A DNA stretch of 64,000 nt, from the NCBI RefSeq assembly GCF_040544485.1, contig NZ_JBDZDV010000001.1:124001-188000 (forward strand), read 5' to 3'. The notes below the pieces were generated by a model. The model had not been told where the DNA came from, did no database searches, and worked only from the letters and a program-made list of their open reading frames with translations. The position numbers and the translations under genes are program-made. Positions 31,728 through 40,113 of the stretch are shown piece after piece. Position 1 is the first letter of the stretch. Each line of letters opens with the position of its first letter. This DNA comes from Lacicoccus halitifaciens. GTDB taxonomy: Bacteria; Bacillota; Bacilli; Staphylococcales; Salinicoccaceae.

Positions 31728-32183
31728 TTGAATAGAGAAGAAATAATAAATAAGTTTGATGAGAAGATCAAATCCGGCAATGAAGATGCTGAAACTACCG
31801 AGGATGTTGAAAGCTCTGAGAATAACCATGAGGCAGGCCAAAAGCTGCTTGACCGCATCCTTGAAGAAATTGAGGACTATAAAAAGAGCCTTGAAGGAAA
31901 GGATATCGACCTGCACATCAATTCAGGCGGGGAAGATGATATGGAAACTTCCATCAACATATCAGGACTGAAGGAAAACGTCGTCATCTCCTATACCGGC
32001 TCCGTGGACGCATTGGAAGTGAGTGTCCGGAACGAGAGGTTCATCCTCCCGCTCGATAGATATACGGAAGATGAAGTGTATGTCGTCGAAGGCACGTGGG
32101 AGATCAACAGCATGGGCTATGCAGAATTTGCGGACATGGTGATGGTGAAAATGCTGGGCGAAGAGTATATTCATAATGAATAA
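31728..32183 (+). CDS. Conserved-looking acidic protein of unknown function
   Basis: 151 residues from TTG 31728 with a perfect AAGGAGG. A highly acidic N-terminus (EDAETTEDVESSENN) is followed by a helix (KLLDRILEEIEDYKKSL) and a beta-rich C-terminal half (ETSINISGLKENVVISYTGS ... YVVEGTWEINSMGYAEFADM). The acidity suits a halophile cytoplasm. It is the first complete chromosomal gene after attR, convergent with usp, and the two share a bidirectional terminator. No family recognised. Confidence 0.75.
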   Translation: MNREEIINKFDEKIKSGNEDAETTEDVESSENNHEAGQKLLDRILEEIEDYKKSLEGKDIDLHINSGGEDDMETSINISGLKENVVISYTGSVDALEVSVRNERFILPLDRYTEDEVYVVEGTWEINSMGYAEFADMVMVKMLGEEYIHNE

Positions 32184-32194
32184 AAATGGAATTT

Positions 32195-32223
32195 AAAAAG
32201 CCCTCGGATGAGGGCTTTTTTCA
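32195..32223. terminator. Bidirectional terminator between 31728 gene and usp
   Basis: AAAAAGCCCTC (32195-32205), GGAT loop, GAGGGCTTTTTT (32210-32221); A- and T-runs on either side allow it to work on both strands. Confidence 0.9.
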
Positions 32224-32232
32224 TTTGAAATT

Positions 32233-32754
32233 TTAACGGTTGGTTTCTTCATCGATTTCCTGGCCTTCGGCAACGAGTTCTTCCGTCGCAACGGTCGTTT
32301 CGAAGTCTGTCGGGATGTTTTCAGTCCTGACGACCAGAACATCCACCCGTGCGTTCCTTACAATCGCTTCGGAAACCGAGCCGACGATGAACCTTTCCAC
32401 CGCGTTAAGACCCGAGGAACCGCAGACGATGATGTCCGCACCTGTTTTTTCAACTGCTTTTTTAGGAATGATCGCTTTCGGGGAACCATAGTCGATAATT
32501 TTGTCTACATCTTTGACGCCCTGTTCATGTGCCAGAGCTTCGTATCCATCCAATAATTTTTTGGCAAACTCATTTGCACGGTCTGAGATGGAACGGTCGT
32601 ATGCTTCAACAGATGCAAATGAACGAGTGTCGATAACATTAATGATGGTCAGTCTCGCGTTGTTACGTTTTGCTGCGCCGAGTGCTTTATGGAATGCCCA
32701 TTCTGCTTCCCTGGACCCGTCGACGGCGATTAAAAAGTTTTTGTATTCTATCAT
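32233..32754 (-). CDS. Universal stress protein, UspA family
   Basis: 173 residues. The Usp fold is clear: YKNFLIAVDGSREAEWAFHKA at the N-terminus, LTIINVIDTRSF, and the nucleotide-binding GSSGLNAVERFIVGSVSEAIVRNARVDVLVV with the G-2x-G-9x-G-S/T pattern of ATP-binding members. A C-terminal acidic tail (about 150-173) is extra. AAAGGGG precedes ATG. The usp-ald pair is conserved in staphylococci. It probably responds to energy or oxidative stress. Confidence 0.93.
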   Translation of the reverse strand: MIEYKNFLIAVDGSREAEWAFHKALGAAKRNNARLTIINVIDTRSFASVEAYDRSISDRANEFAKKLLDGYEALAHEQGVKDVDKIIDYGSPKAIIPKKAVEKTGADIIVCGSSGLNAVERFIVGSVSEAIVRNARVDVLVVRTENIPTDFETTVATEELVAEGQEIDEETNR

Positions 32755-32806
32755 TTTGTGTAACCCCTTTCATCTAACGATGATGTAAAATGTCTTCCTT
32801 ACTTAT

Positions 32807-32835
32807 ATTATACCCAGAATTGAGAAAATTGACAA
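32807..32835 (-). promoter_or_regulatory. usp promoter
   Basis: On the minus strand TTGTCA (32835-32830), a 17-bp spacer and TATAAT (32812-32807) lie about 53 bp upstream of the usp start. Confidence 0.75.
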
Positions 32836-32913
32836 TAATCCATATGTATTAATCATGACGAATTTAAAAACTCGTGATACAATTGATGCAATACAGAAGG
32901 GAGATGTTTTAGA

Positions 32914-34026
32914 TTGATAATCGGGGTACCTAAAGAGATAAAAAATAATGAAAGCAGGGTAGGACTGACACCCGGGGGCGTCCATGCATTCGTCAATGCG
33001 GGCCATACCGTGAAGGTTGAAACCGGTGCCGGATCTGCCTCTTATTTTGAAGATCAGGATTACATAGATGCCGGCGCCGAAATTGCAGGTTCTGCAGATG
33101 AGGCCTGGGATGCCGAGATGATCGTCAAGGTCAAGGAGCCTTTGAAGGAAGAATACGATTATTTCAAAGAAGGCATGATTTTATATACATTCCTCCATCT
33201 GGCGCCTGAAGTCGAACTGACTAAAGCCCTGCTGGATAAAAAGGTCATATCGATTGCTTATGAAACCATTCAGGCACCGAACGGCTCGCTGCCGCTGCTT
33301 GCGCCTATGAGTGAAGTGGCGGGACGTATGGCCACACAAATTGGAAGCGAATTCTTACAGAAGACCAAAGGCGGAAAAGGCATACTGCTCGCAGGCGTTC
33401 CGGGGGTGGAGCGTGCGACGGTGACGATCATCGGCGGGGGCATGGCCGGTACGAATGCCGCCAAGATGGCGATCGGCCTTGGTGCGAGGGTGAACGTCCT
33501 CGACTTGAATCCTCAGAGGCTGAGGGAGCTGGATGACTTGTTCGGTTCCGGGGTGCAGACGATGATGTCTTCACCAATGAACATCTCGAATGCCGTCAAA
33601 GAAAGTGACCTGGTCATCGGCGCAGTACTGATTCCGGGAGCGAAAGCACCGAAACTGGTCACTGAGGAGATGCTGAAATCAATGAGTCCGGGATCGGTGG
33701 TCATCGATATCGCGATCGACCAGGGCGGCATCTTTGAGACGACCGACAAAGTCACGACACATGATGATCCGACTTACATCAAACATGATATCGTCCACTA
33801 TGCGGTAGCAAACATGCCGGGTGCCGTGCCGCGCACGTCGACGATTGCGCTTACGAACGCCACGATGAACCTCGGCGTCCAGATCGCAAGCAAGGGGTAT
33901 AAGAAGGCGGCAGAGGACAATCCGATGCTGCTCGGCGGATTCAATACGCTCGACGGCCATGTGACCTACAAGGCTGTCGCAGAAGCGCAGAACCTTGAGT
34001 ATAAGGATATAAATGAACTGCTGTAA
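32914..34026 (+). CDS. ald: Alanine dehydrogenase
   Basis: 370 residues from TTG 32914 (AAGGGAGATG upstream). MIIGVPKEIKNNESRVGLTPGGV, KVKEPLKEEYDYFKEGMILYTFLHLA with catalytic Lys, and His in FLHLA, and the NAD-binding VTIIGGGMAGTNAAKMAIGLGA followed by LDLN, define AlaDH. Length is typical (about 370). It reversibly deaminates L-alanine to pyruvate and ammonia with NAD. It is divergent from usp and ends at a strong bidirectional terminator. Confidence 0.96.
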   Translation: MIIGVPKEIKNNESRVGLTPGGVHAFVNAGHTVKVETGAGSASYFEDQDYIDAGAEIAGSADEAWDAEMIVKVKEPLKEEYDYFKEGMILYTFLHLAPEVELTKALLDKKVISIAYETIQAPNGSLPLLAPMSEVAGRMATQIGSEFLQKTKGGKGILLAGVPGVERATVTIIGGGMAGTNAAKMAIGLGARVNVLDLNPQRLRELDDLFGSGVQTMMSSPMNISNAVKESDLVIGAVLIPGAKAPKLVTEEMLKSMSPGSVVIDIAIDQGGIFETTDKVTTHDDPTYIKHDIVHYAVANMPGAVPRTSTIALTNATMNLGVQIASKGYKKAAEDNPMLLGGFNTLDGHVTYKAVAEAQNLEYKDINELL

Positions 34027-34030
34027 ACGA

Positions 34031-34061
34031 AAAATCGGGATGCTTACGGCATCCCGATTTT
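34031..34061. terminator. Bidirectional terminator, ald / 34063 gene
   Basis: AAAATCGGGATGC (34031-34043), TTACG loop, GCATCCCGATTTT (34049-34061). Confidence 0.9.
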
Positions 34062-34062
34062 A

Positions 34063-34641
34063 TTATGCGTGTATATAGACGATTTCAAAAGGAATGCTTT
34101 TCAAAAGCTCTTCCTGCCTTTCCGGGGATTCGACGACCGGAATGATCTGGATCCTCTTTTTGGCGTGAATCTTCAGTTTGGCCAGGGGCTGCAGCTCGCT
34201 GTAGTTTTTGAAGTCGGTGCCGCGGAGGTCGTACATCACACCCGATACATCATATTCGATCAGTTCATCGAGTATGTGGCTCTGTCTGAAGTAGGGGATT
34301 TTCGCAAAATCCGGACCGATGATGAAATGTTTGTCACCGATCAGCTTCGACAGTTCGCTCACGAACATGGAATCCAGGTGATGGTGGCGGTCCGTGAACA
34401 CCTGGTCCGTAATATATCCGTCTGCAGACGTGAAATGTTTGATTGTTTCAAAGATGATGTTTTTATGCATGAACGGATCATCTTCCTCCTGATGGTTGAC
34501 GCTCGCAAAAATCTCCATATCAGGTTTCAAAGCCTTCAGCATATCCGGAAGCACAGGGTTCGGTGCATTGAGATTGTGCTGGGACATGACGACGGACTGA
34601 TGATCTGTATTCAAATCATGACTGTGGAATATTGTTTTCAT
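34063..34641 (-). CDS. Protein of unknown function
   Basis: 192 residues with GAGGTG six bases before ATG. It is rich in His, Asp and Ile (KTIFHSHDLNTDHQSVVMSQHNLN ... HHHLDSMFVSELSKLIGDKHFIIGPDFAKIPYFRQ), apparently an alpha/beta cytoplasmic protein without membrane segments. No family is recognised; His-rich clusters could bind metal. An equally long frame on the other strand lacks a ribosome-binding site and starts in the terminator, so this strand is preferred. Its terminator is shared with ald. Confidence 0.7.
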   Translation of the reverse strand: MKTIFHSHDLNTDHQSVVMSQHNLNAPNPVLPDMLKALKPDMEIFASVNHQEEDDPFMHKNIIFETIKHFTSADGYITDQVFTDRHHHLDSMFVSELSKLIGDKHFIIGPDFAKIPYFRQSHILDELIEYDVSGVMYDLRGTDFKNYSELQPLAKLKIHAKKRIQIIPVVESPERQEELLKSIPFEIVYIHA

Positions 34642-34707
34642 TTTTTCACCTCGAGATTATATTAACATAATTGAAGATTGTTTTTCGGAGGAGCAATTCC
34701 TACTTGT

Positions 34708-34736
34708 TTGATATGCAAAATGTTTTCCTATATACT
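34708..34736 (+). promoter_or_regulatory. Promoter of cysteine synthase-like gene
   Basis: TTGATA (34708-34713), 17-bp spacer, TATACT (34731-34736), about 30 bp before the start codon at 34767. It rules out the in-frame ATG at 34671 as a start. Confidence 0.75.
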
Positions 34737-34766
34737 CTGTATGACTCTAACTTAAAGGTGATAAAC

Positions 34767-35684
34767 ATGACAAGATATAATGATATGACGGAATTGATCG
34801 GCGGGACGCCCGCTGTAAAACTGAATAAAGTCGTGCCTGATGACTGTGCGGACATCTTCGTGAAACTCGAGATGTTCAACCCTTCACGCAGTGTGAAGGA
34901 CCGTGCGGCTTTCAACATGATCAAACAGGCCGAAGAGGATGGCCTGATCAAGCCGGGGGATACGTTGATTGAACCGACAAGCGGCAACACGGGCATTGGT
35001 CTTGCGATGAATGCCGCCGCAAAAGGCTACAAGGCAATTTTTGTGCTGCCGGACAATATGACCGAAGAGCGCATCAACCTGCTGAAGGCCTACGGTGCCA
35101 AAGTGGTGCTCACACCGAGTGAGGAAAAGATGCCAGGTGCGATCAGGAAAGCGGAGGAATTGAAAGAGGAGATCCCGAACGCTTTCATACCGCAGCAGTT
35201 TGAAAACTATGCGAACCCGGACATCCATAGGACGACGACCGCCCTTGAAATAATGGAGCAGATGGAAGGCGATTTGGATGCGTTCGTTGCGACTTCCGGA
35301 ACGGGCGGGACGATCACCGGCACCGGTGAAACGTTGAAGGAGAAACTTCCGGGACTCCACGTTGCAGTGGTGGAGCCGAGCGGCTCACCGGTACTATCCG
35401 GCGGCAAGCCTGGCAAGCACAAGCTGGTCGGGACCTCCCCGGGCTTCATACCGGTCATACTGAATGAAGATGTTTATGATGAAATCATCCAGATCGATGA
35501 CGATGATGCCGTGAACATGTTCAGGCGTCTCGCAAAAGAAGAAGGCCTGTTTGTCGGCCCTTCCGCGGCGGCGGCTGTCCATGCAGCGATCCAGGTCGGC
35601 CAAAAACTCGGCAAAGGCAAGCGGGTGCTCTGCATCGCTCCGGACTCCGGTGAAAGGTATTTAAGCATGGGACTGATCGAATAG
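34767..35684 (+). CDS. cysK: Cysteine synthase family (PLP-dependent beta-replacement enzyme)
   Basis: 305 residues from ATG 34767 (AAAGGTG). NPSRSVKDRAAFNMI carries the PLP-binding Lys (about residue 41). EPTSGNTGIGLAMNAAAKGY is the substrate-binding loop, TSGTGGTITGTGE binds the PLP phosphate, and GTSPGFIP and GPSAAAAVHAA complete the fold. It makes L-cysteine from O-acetylserine and sulphide; a cystathionine beta-synthase-like or O-phosphoserine variant cannot be excluded. Monocistronic, with its own promoter and terminator. Confidence 0.9.
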   Translation: MTRYNDMTELIGGTPAVKLNKVVPDDCADIFVKLEMFNPSRSVKDRAAFNMIKQAEEDGLIKPGDTLIEPTSGNTGIGLAMNAAAKGYKAIFVLPDNMTEERINLLKAYGAKVVLTPSEEKMPGAIRKAEELKEEIPNAFIPQQFENYANPDIHRTTTALEIMEQMEGDLDAFVATSGTGGTITGTGETLKEKLPGLHVAVVEPSGSPVLSGGKPGKHKLVGTSPGFIPVILNEDVYDEIIQIDDDDAVNMFRRLAKEEGLFVGPSAAAAVHAAIQVGQKLGKGKRVLCIAPDSGERYLSMGLIE

Positions 35685-35697
35685 CGGCAGATGCCGA

Positions 35698-35855
35698 TCC
35701 GGATGGAATGCGCAATAAAGTGCATCCGTCCGGATTATTCTTTTATATCCGGATTGTCGGCTTGATCTGTGGTGCGCCGTCCGGAAAAAGGGCGGAAACC
35801 CGGAGGGTTCCCACTGCATTTGAGGCTGCATCCGGATTTTGTCTGATTTTCCGGA
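35698..35855 (+). repeat. Intergenic cluster of six TCCGGA hexamers, including a terminator
   Basis: TCCGGA occurs at 35698, 35729, 35748, 35780, 35831 and 35850. The first pair forms a long hairpin (35698-35734, one bulge) followed by a T-rich tract, which is the probable cysK terminator. The other two pairs can form weaker hairpins. The 216-bp gap 35685-35900 holds no gene. Confidence 0.6.
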
Positions 35856-35900
35856 CAGATTCAACAGAAGGACACGGTCCGTCTGAAGGAGAGTTTATAT

Positions 35901-36413
35901 ATGCTTGAAGAACTGAAGAAAGAGGACTTTGAAGAGGTTTATGCCATCATGGAGCGCAGTTTTCCCGAAAGTGAGATCCGGACGAAGGAAGGGCAGAGGC
36001 AGCTGCTTGATTTGAAGGCCTACCGCCTGTACGGGTTGAGGGAAGACGGGGAGATCAAGGGCTTTATTGCGGAATGGGAGGCACCGGACCACCGCTTCGT
36101 CGAACATTTCGCGGTAAGTGTGCATTCGAGGGGTGGCGGCACAGGGACAAGACTCCTCCATGCCTATCATGACTTGAGTGATAAGCCCGTCATTCTGGAA
36201 GTGGAGCCGCCTGAAGATGAGTTGCAGAGAAGGCGGATAGCGTTCTATGAAAGGAACGGTTATCACCTTTCAGAATACGGCTACATCCAGCCGGTGATCA
36301 ACAACAATCATGAAGGCGTGCCGCTTGTGCTGATGAGCACTCCGGATGTTTTGACGGAAGAGCGGTTTTTATTGTTCAAAGACTGGATTTTCAATACGGT
36401 GTATGATGATTAA
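35901..36413 (+). CDS. GNAT-family N-acetyltransferase
   Basis: 170 residues. LKKEDFEEVYAIMERSFPESE at the start, GEIKGFIAEWE, then HFAVSVHSRGGGTGTRLLHA, the acetyl-CoA-binding motif A (R-GGG-x-G-x), and IAFYERNGYHLSEYGYIQP, the C-terminal motif B. Substrate unknown. AAGGAGAG precedes ATG 35901. The gene lies ahead of ytkL on the same strand, with 57 bp between. Confidence 0.9.
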   Translation: MLEELKKEDFEEVYAIMERSFPESEIRTKEGQRQLLDLKAYRLYGLREDGEIKGFIAEWEAPDHRFVEHFAVSVHSRGGGTGTRLLHAYHDLSDKPVILEVEPPEDELQRRRIAFYERNGYHLSEYGYIQPVINNNHEGVPLVLMSTPDVLTEERFLLFKDWIFNTVYDD

Positions 36414-36470
36414 CGGCAAGTGGTTAAGGGAAGAGGGTAAATAAACAAATCTCTTGGAGGGGAAAAATTC

Positions 36471-37154
36471 ATGAATATCAGTTTTCATGGCCATTCTGTA
36501 GTAATGTTCGAAAATGACGGAAAGAAAGCGATTGTCGATCCATTCATAAACGGCAATGGACTTACGGACCTCGAAGTAGAAAATGTGGAAGTGGATTACA
36601 TCATCCTGACCCATGGGCACAATGACCATGTGGGGGATACGGTCGAGATTGCAAAGAAAAATGATGCGACGGTCGTCGCACCTGTGGAGCTTGCAGACTT
36701 TTTGGGGGCCCAGGGTGTTGACGCAGTGGGCATGAACATCGGCGGCACCTATGATTTCGGATTCGGCACAGTGAAGATGGTCCATGCGTTCCATTCGTCG
36801 AGCTTTACACAGGAGGACGGCACCATCCAGTATACGGGCATGCCGACGGGCCTGATCTTCAACATCGGCGGCAAGACGGTGTATCATACGGGGGACACCG
36901 GCCTGTTCGGTGATATGAAACTGATCAGCGATGTCAACGGTCCGATTGATTTGATGTTCGTGCCGATCGGCGACCACTTCACGATGGGCATCGAGGATGC
37001 GGCATATGCAGTCAATGAGCTGGTTAAGCCTGCGGCCGTTGTGCCGATACACTACAATACGTTCCCGCCGATTGAAGTGGATGCGGAACAATTCAAGGAC
37101 AAAGTGGATACGGACTGCCAGGTGCTGAAACCCGGCGAATCCGTCAACTTTTAA
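36471..37154 (+). CDS. Metal-dependent hydrolase, UPF0173 (YtkL) family, MBL fold
   Basis: 227 residues. MNISFHGHSVVMFE, IVDPFINGN, and the metallo-beta-lactamase motif THGHNDHVGD (about 48-57), followed by AFHSSS, YHTGDTGLF and IHYNTFPPI, give the metal ligands of the UPF0173 group. The family is conserved next to ytoI in Firmicutes; its substrate is not established. TTGGAGGGG upstream is strong, and a terminator follows. Confidence 0.92.
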   Translation: MNISFHGHSVVMFENDGKKAIVDPFINGNGLTDLEVENVEVDYIILTHGHNDHVGDTVEIAKKNDATVVAPVELADFLGAQGVDAVGMNIGGTYDFGFGTVKMVHAFHSSSFTQEDGTIQYTGMPTGLIFNIGGKTVYHTGDTGLFGDMKLISDVNGPIDLMFVPIGDHFTMGIEDAAYAVNELVKPAAVVPIHYNTFPPIEVDAEQFKDKVDTDCQVLKPGESVNF

Positions 37155-37170
37155 ATGAAATGATTCAGAT

Positions 37171-37195
37171 GACCTGCTCCGGCAGGTCTTTTTTA
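37171..37195 (+). terminator. ytkL-family gene terminator
   Basis: GACCTGC (37171-37177), TCCG loop, GCAGGTC (37182-37188), then T-run. Confidence 0.88.
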
Positions 37196-37212
37196 TTTTG
37201 CGGATAAAGCGG

Positions 37213-37218
37213 TATAAT
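37213..37218 (+). promoter_or_regulatory. -10 box of ytoI
   Basis: TATAAT at 37213-37218 overlaps the in-frame ATG at 37217, so that ATG cannot be translated from this promoter; the real start is ATG 37235. The -35 region is weak. Confidence 0.55.
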
Positions 37219-37234
37219 GGAACAGGGTGATATT

Positions 37235-38500
37235 ATGACGAAGACGAAAGCGGAGAAGATAATAGAATACATAAAAGGGCTGCCGGAAGGGACGAAGATT
37301 TCCGTCCGCCAGGTCTCGAGCCACCTCGGTGTGTCTGAAGGCACAAGCTACCGTGCGATCAAGCAGGCTGAAGAGGAGGGGCTCGTCAAGACGATCGAGC
37401 GCGTCGGGACGATCAGGGTCATCAAGAAAGAAGATCATATCGTCGGCGATCTGACGTTTGATCAGGTGAACCGCGTCATCCAGGGGGCGGTGCTGACGGG
37501 ACATCAGTATCTGGACCGTGAGATCAGCCGGTTCATCATCGGGGCGATGCGGACCGAGGAGATCGGAAAATATTTGGAGGATGGTGCGTTTTTGATCGTA
37601 GGAAACAGGGAAGATGCACAACTCAGGGCGATCAACAGCGGTGCAGGGATTCTGATCACCGGAGGTTTTGGTGCCAGCCCGGAAATACTGAAGAAGGCGG
37701 AAGCGCATAAAGTCCCGGTCATTTCAACCGAGCATGATACGTTTTCGATCGCCTCGCTCATCCATCGTGAGCTGTACAGCCTGTCGCTGATTAATGAGGT
37801 GACAACGGCGAATGACCTGATGCTGAAGCAGGAAGGGTATGCTACAGATGTGACGGCAGACCTTTCACGTTTCGTCCCCGGTGAATCCGTCACTTTCCTG
37901 CTTGACGGCGACAGGTTCCTCGGCACCGTGAAGTCCCGGGACCTGCCCCATATCAACAAAAGCAATTATAGGAAATACCTGTATCAGGACATCTACGTGC
38001 CGGCACATACGACGATCCAGAGCATGAGGCAGATGATGACATGGCACCAGCTGAACATCATCCCGGTCGTCGGCAGTTCACGCGAATTCCTGGGCGTCGT
38101 CCACCGGCGGGAAGTCTTCAAGGATGTGGCTCCCCATACGCTTCAGACGGGCATGTCGACCGAGGAGATCATCGACCGTGAGATCACAGTCAGGGAAAAT
38201 GAACTGCATATCAAGGTGATGCCTTTCATGACCGATGAATTCGGTACACTGACACAGGCCGGGTTCATGCGCCTCGTCGAGAGGATGGTCATGATGGTGG
38301 CGAAAGAGCGGGATATCAAGAATTACCACATCGACTCGCTGAATGTGACCAACCTGAGGCTGGTCCAGATCAATCAGGCAATCCAGCTTAACGGCGAAAT
38401 CCTGGACATCGGCGATCAGTACATCAAGATGGAAGTGAGGACGATGAGCGACGGCGTGCTCTACAGCAAAGTGGGGCTCATGGTGCAGTATTTCAAATAA
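37235..38500 (+). CDS. ytoI: YtoI-type CBS/DRTGG domain regulator
   Basis: 421 residues. An N-terminal winged helix (KISVRQVSSHLGVSEGTSYRAIKQAEEEGLVKTIERVGTIRV region, about 20-65) is followed by a DRTGG domain (about 75-180), two CBS domains (about 190-310), and a hotdog thioesterase-like C-terminus (about 325-421). CBS pairs bind adenine nucleotides, and DRTGG domains regulate the Pta/phosphotransacetylase family. The combination is conserved next to ytpI, nrnA and dnaE in Bacillaceae and staphylococci; it is probably a nucleotide-sensing transcription regulator. AGGGTG precedes ATG 37235. Confidence 0.9.
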   Translation: MTKTKAEKIIEYIKGLPEGTKISVRQVSSHLGVSEGTSYRAIKQAEEEGLVKTIERVGTIRVIKKEDHIVGDLTFDQVNRVIQGAVLTGHQYLDREISRFIIGAMRTEEIGKYLEDGAFLIVGNREDAQLRAINSGAGILITGGFGASPEILKKAEAHKVPVISTEHDTFSIASLIHRELYSLSLINEVTTANDLMLKQEGYATDVTADLSRFVPGESVTFLLDGDRFLGTVKSRDLPHINKSNYRKYLYQDIYVPAHTTIQSMRQMMTWHQLNIIPVVGSSREFLGVVHRREVFKDVAPHTLQTGMSTEEIIDREITVRENELHIKVMPFMTDEFGTLTQAGFMRLVERMVMMVAKERDIKNYHIDSLNVTNLRLVQINQAIQLNGEILDIGDQYIKMEVRTMSDGVLYSKVGLMVQYFK

Positions 38501-38530
38501 AAAGCGGACAGAGACGCCGGAAATCATGGA

Positions 38531-38643
38531 TGAGATCGGAATTAAGGGAGAGATCCGATCTCAGTAGGTTCCAGGCGGCCTGCAAATAGGAAACGCAAAT
38601 CTAATCCGATCACAGGCACCCTGAACGTCAATCCAGATCGGAT
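38531..38643 (+). repeat. Two hairpins with related GATCGGA arms after ytoI
   Basis: TGAGATCGGA (38531-38540) pairs with TCCGATCTCA (38554-38563). ATCCGATC (38604-38611) pairs with GATCGGAT (38636-38643). No T-run follows either. The 190-bp gap 38501-38691 between convergent genes has no coding potential. Confidence 0.6.
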
Positions 38644-38672
38644 CAACCGTCAGCAATTCCAGCAAATAAAAA

Positions 38673-38692
38673 AACCGGCATCCCTGCCGGTT
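38673..38692 (-). terminator. ytpI-type gene terminator
   Basis: AACCGGCA (38673-38680), TCCC loop, TGCCGGTT (38685-38692); an A-run at 38665-38674 is the T-run on the minus strand. Confidence 0.85.
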
Positions 38693-39048
38693 CATTTGGT
38701 ACTTGTCTTCTTCTTCTTTTCAAATTCTTCCCATGCTTTTTCCTCGATCGGGAGGTTGCCCTTGAATTTCCGGCGGGCTTTATTGAAATACCAGATGTTG
38801 TAGCCGCCGACGGCTATGAAGAGGAGGCCGATTATGTAGGAGACGGCCGTGCCGAACTGGATGATTGAATTCAATCCGAAAGAGACCATGAGGATGCCGA
38901 ACCAGATCCTGGAAATGCTGTTGTAGTAAACGGTCCGCACTTCACGGTTGGTCCTGACCTGCCTGATTTTATAAACCAGGAACATGAAAAAGGAGACGAG
39001 CAGTATTGTGACAAGTAATGAGACGGTGATTTGGTACATTAGCTCCAT
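38692..39048 (-). CDS. ytpI: YtpI-like membrane protein
   Basis: 118 residues with three hydrophobic helices (about 5-27, 47-66, 69-88) and a charged C-terminal tail (KKKKTSTK). The sequence FGLNSIIQFGTAVSYIIGLLFIAVGGYNIWYF fits YtpI (PF14007). It lies between ytoI and nrnA as in B. subtilis, here on the opposite strand, divergent from nrnA. Function unknown. Confidence 0.82.
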   Translation of the reverse strand: MELMYQITVSLLVTILLVSFFMFLVYKIRQVRTNREVRTVYYNSISRIWFGILMVSFGLNSIIQFGTAVSYIIGLLFIAVGGYNIWYFNKARRKFKGNLPIEEKAWEEFEKKKKTSTK

Positions 39049-39126
39049 CAGTTACAACTCCATTCCTCATGTAGTATAATATTTGGTAATTACCTGCGTC
39101 AAATCTTTTTAAGGGGAGATCATATT

Positions 39127-40098
39127 TTGCACACAAATTATATAAACGAATTGACATCTTTGAAAGAGAATTATAAGGAAATCCTGAACATGATCAATCA
39201 GCACGATGACATCTTCATATACAGGCATATCAGGCCGGATCCCGACGCCTACGGCGCCCAGCTGGGTTTAAAGGAGATCATCAGGAAACTCTTCCCGAAC
39301 AAAAACGTCAGTGCACTCGGGACGGAGGAACCGAGCCTGTCGTTCCTCGGACAGATGGATGAAGCAAAAGCGGGTGAGGATGCGCTCTGCATCGTGGTGG
39401 ATACTGCGAATAAAGACCGCATCGACGGCCATATCCCGGAAGGTGCGAAAGTGATCAAGATCGATCATCATCCCGATTTCGACCCGTTCGGTGATATCAA
39501 CCTCGTGGAGACGAAAGTATCCTCGACGTCTGAACTGCTCTACCTGATTGCGAACATGTGGGGCTATGAGAACGATTATATCAACGATGAATCGGCGAAG
39601 CTGCTGTACATGGGCATCGTCGGGGACACGGGGCGTTTTCTGTTCGACAACACGACAAGCAGGACGCATTACGTCGTCTCGGAGCTGAAGCGGTATGATT
39701 TCGATGCGACCGGGCTGATCCAGGAGATGCAGAAGACGTCGATTGAATCATTCAGGTTCAAGGGGTATCTGATCAGCAACTTCACCCTGCGCCCAAGCGG
39801 GCTGCTTTACACTTTCGTCAGCCGTAAGGATCTGGAGGAATTCGGGGTGAGTGGCAATGAAGCGAGCCTCAGCGTCAACCTTTACAGGGACCTCGACGAA
39901 GTCGATGTGTGGTTCATGGCGATCGAGGAAGAGGATGAGATCAGGGTCAGGCTGCGTTCGAAATCGACGGTGATCAATGAAGTGGCACGTGATTTCGGCG
40001 GCGGCGGCCACCCGCTCGCCTCAGGCGTAAAGCTCGACCATAAGGATGAGATCGACACACTCATCCGGGCACTTGAAGAAAAAATGAAAAAGAAATGA
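39127..40098 (+). CDS. nrnA: Oligoribonuclease / pAp phosphatase, DHH family
   Basis: 323 residues from TTG 39127 (AAGGGGAG). RHIRPDPDAYGAQLGLK, CIVVDTANKDRI, the DHH motif in IDHHPDFDPFGDI (about 113-125), and the DHHA1 signature GGGGHPLASGVKL near the C-terminus are all present. It degrades short RNA fragments and dephosphorylates 3'-phosphoadenosine 5'-phosphate. It lies 15 bp ahead of dnaE, the conserved arrangement. Confidence 0.95.
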   Translation: MHTNYINELTSLKENYKEILNMINQHDDIFIYRHIRPDPDAYGAQLGLKEIIRKLFPNKNVSALGTEEPSLSFLGQMDEAKAGEDALCIVVDTANKDRIDGHIPEGAKVIKIDHHPDFDPFGDINLVETKVSSTSELLYLIANMWGYENDYINDESAKLLYMGIVGDTGRFLFDNTTSRTHYVVSELKRYDFDATGLIQEMQKTSIESFRFKGYLISNFTLRPSGLLYTFVSRKDLEEFGVSGNEASLSVNLYRDLDEVDVWFMAIEEEDEIRVRLRSKSTVINEVARDFGGGGHPLASGVKLDHKDEIDTLIRALEEKMKKK

Positions 40099-40113
40099 TC
40101 AGGAGGGGATGAA

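Noticed and set aside
32829..32851. TTGACA at 32829 as an ald promoter
   Set aside because: No acceptable -10 box at 16-18 bp. The same bases are the -35 of the divergent usp promoter. The ald promoter remains unclear.
34069..34665. 198-codon plus-strand frame opposite the gene at 34063-34641
   Set aside because: It begins right after the ald terminator with no ribosome-binding site. The minus-strand frame has GAGGTG and shares the terminator.
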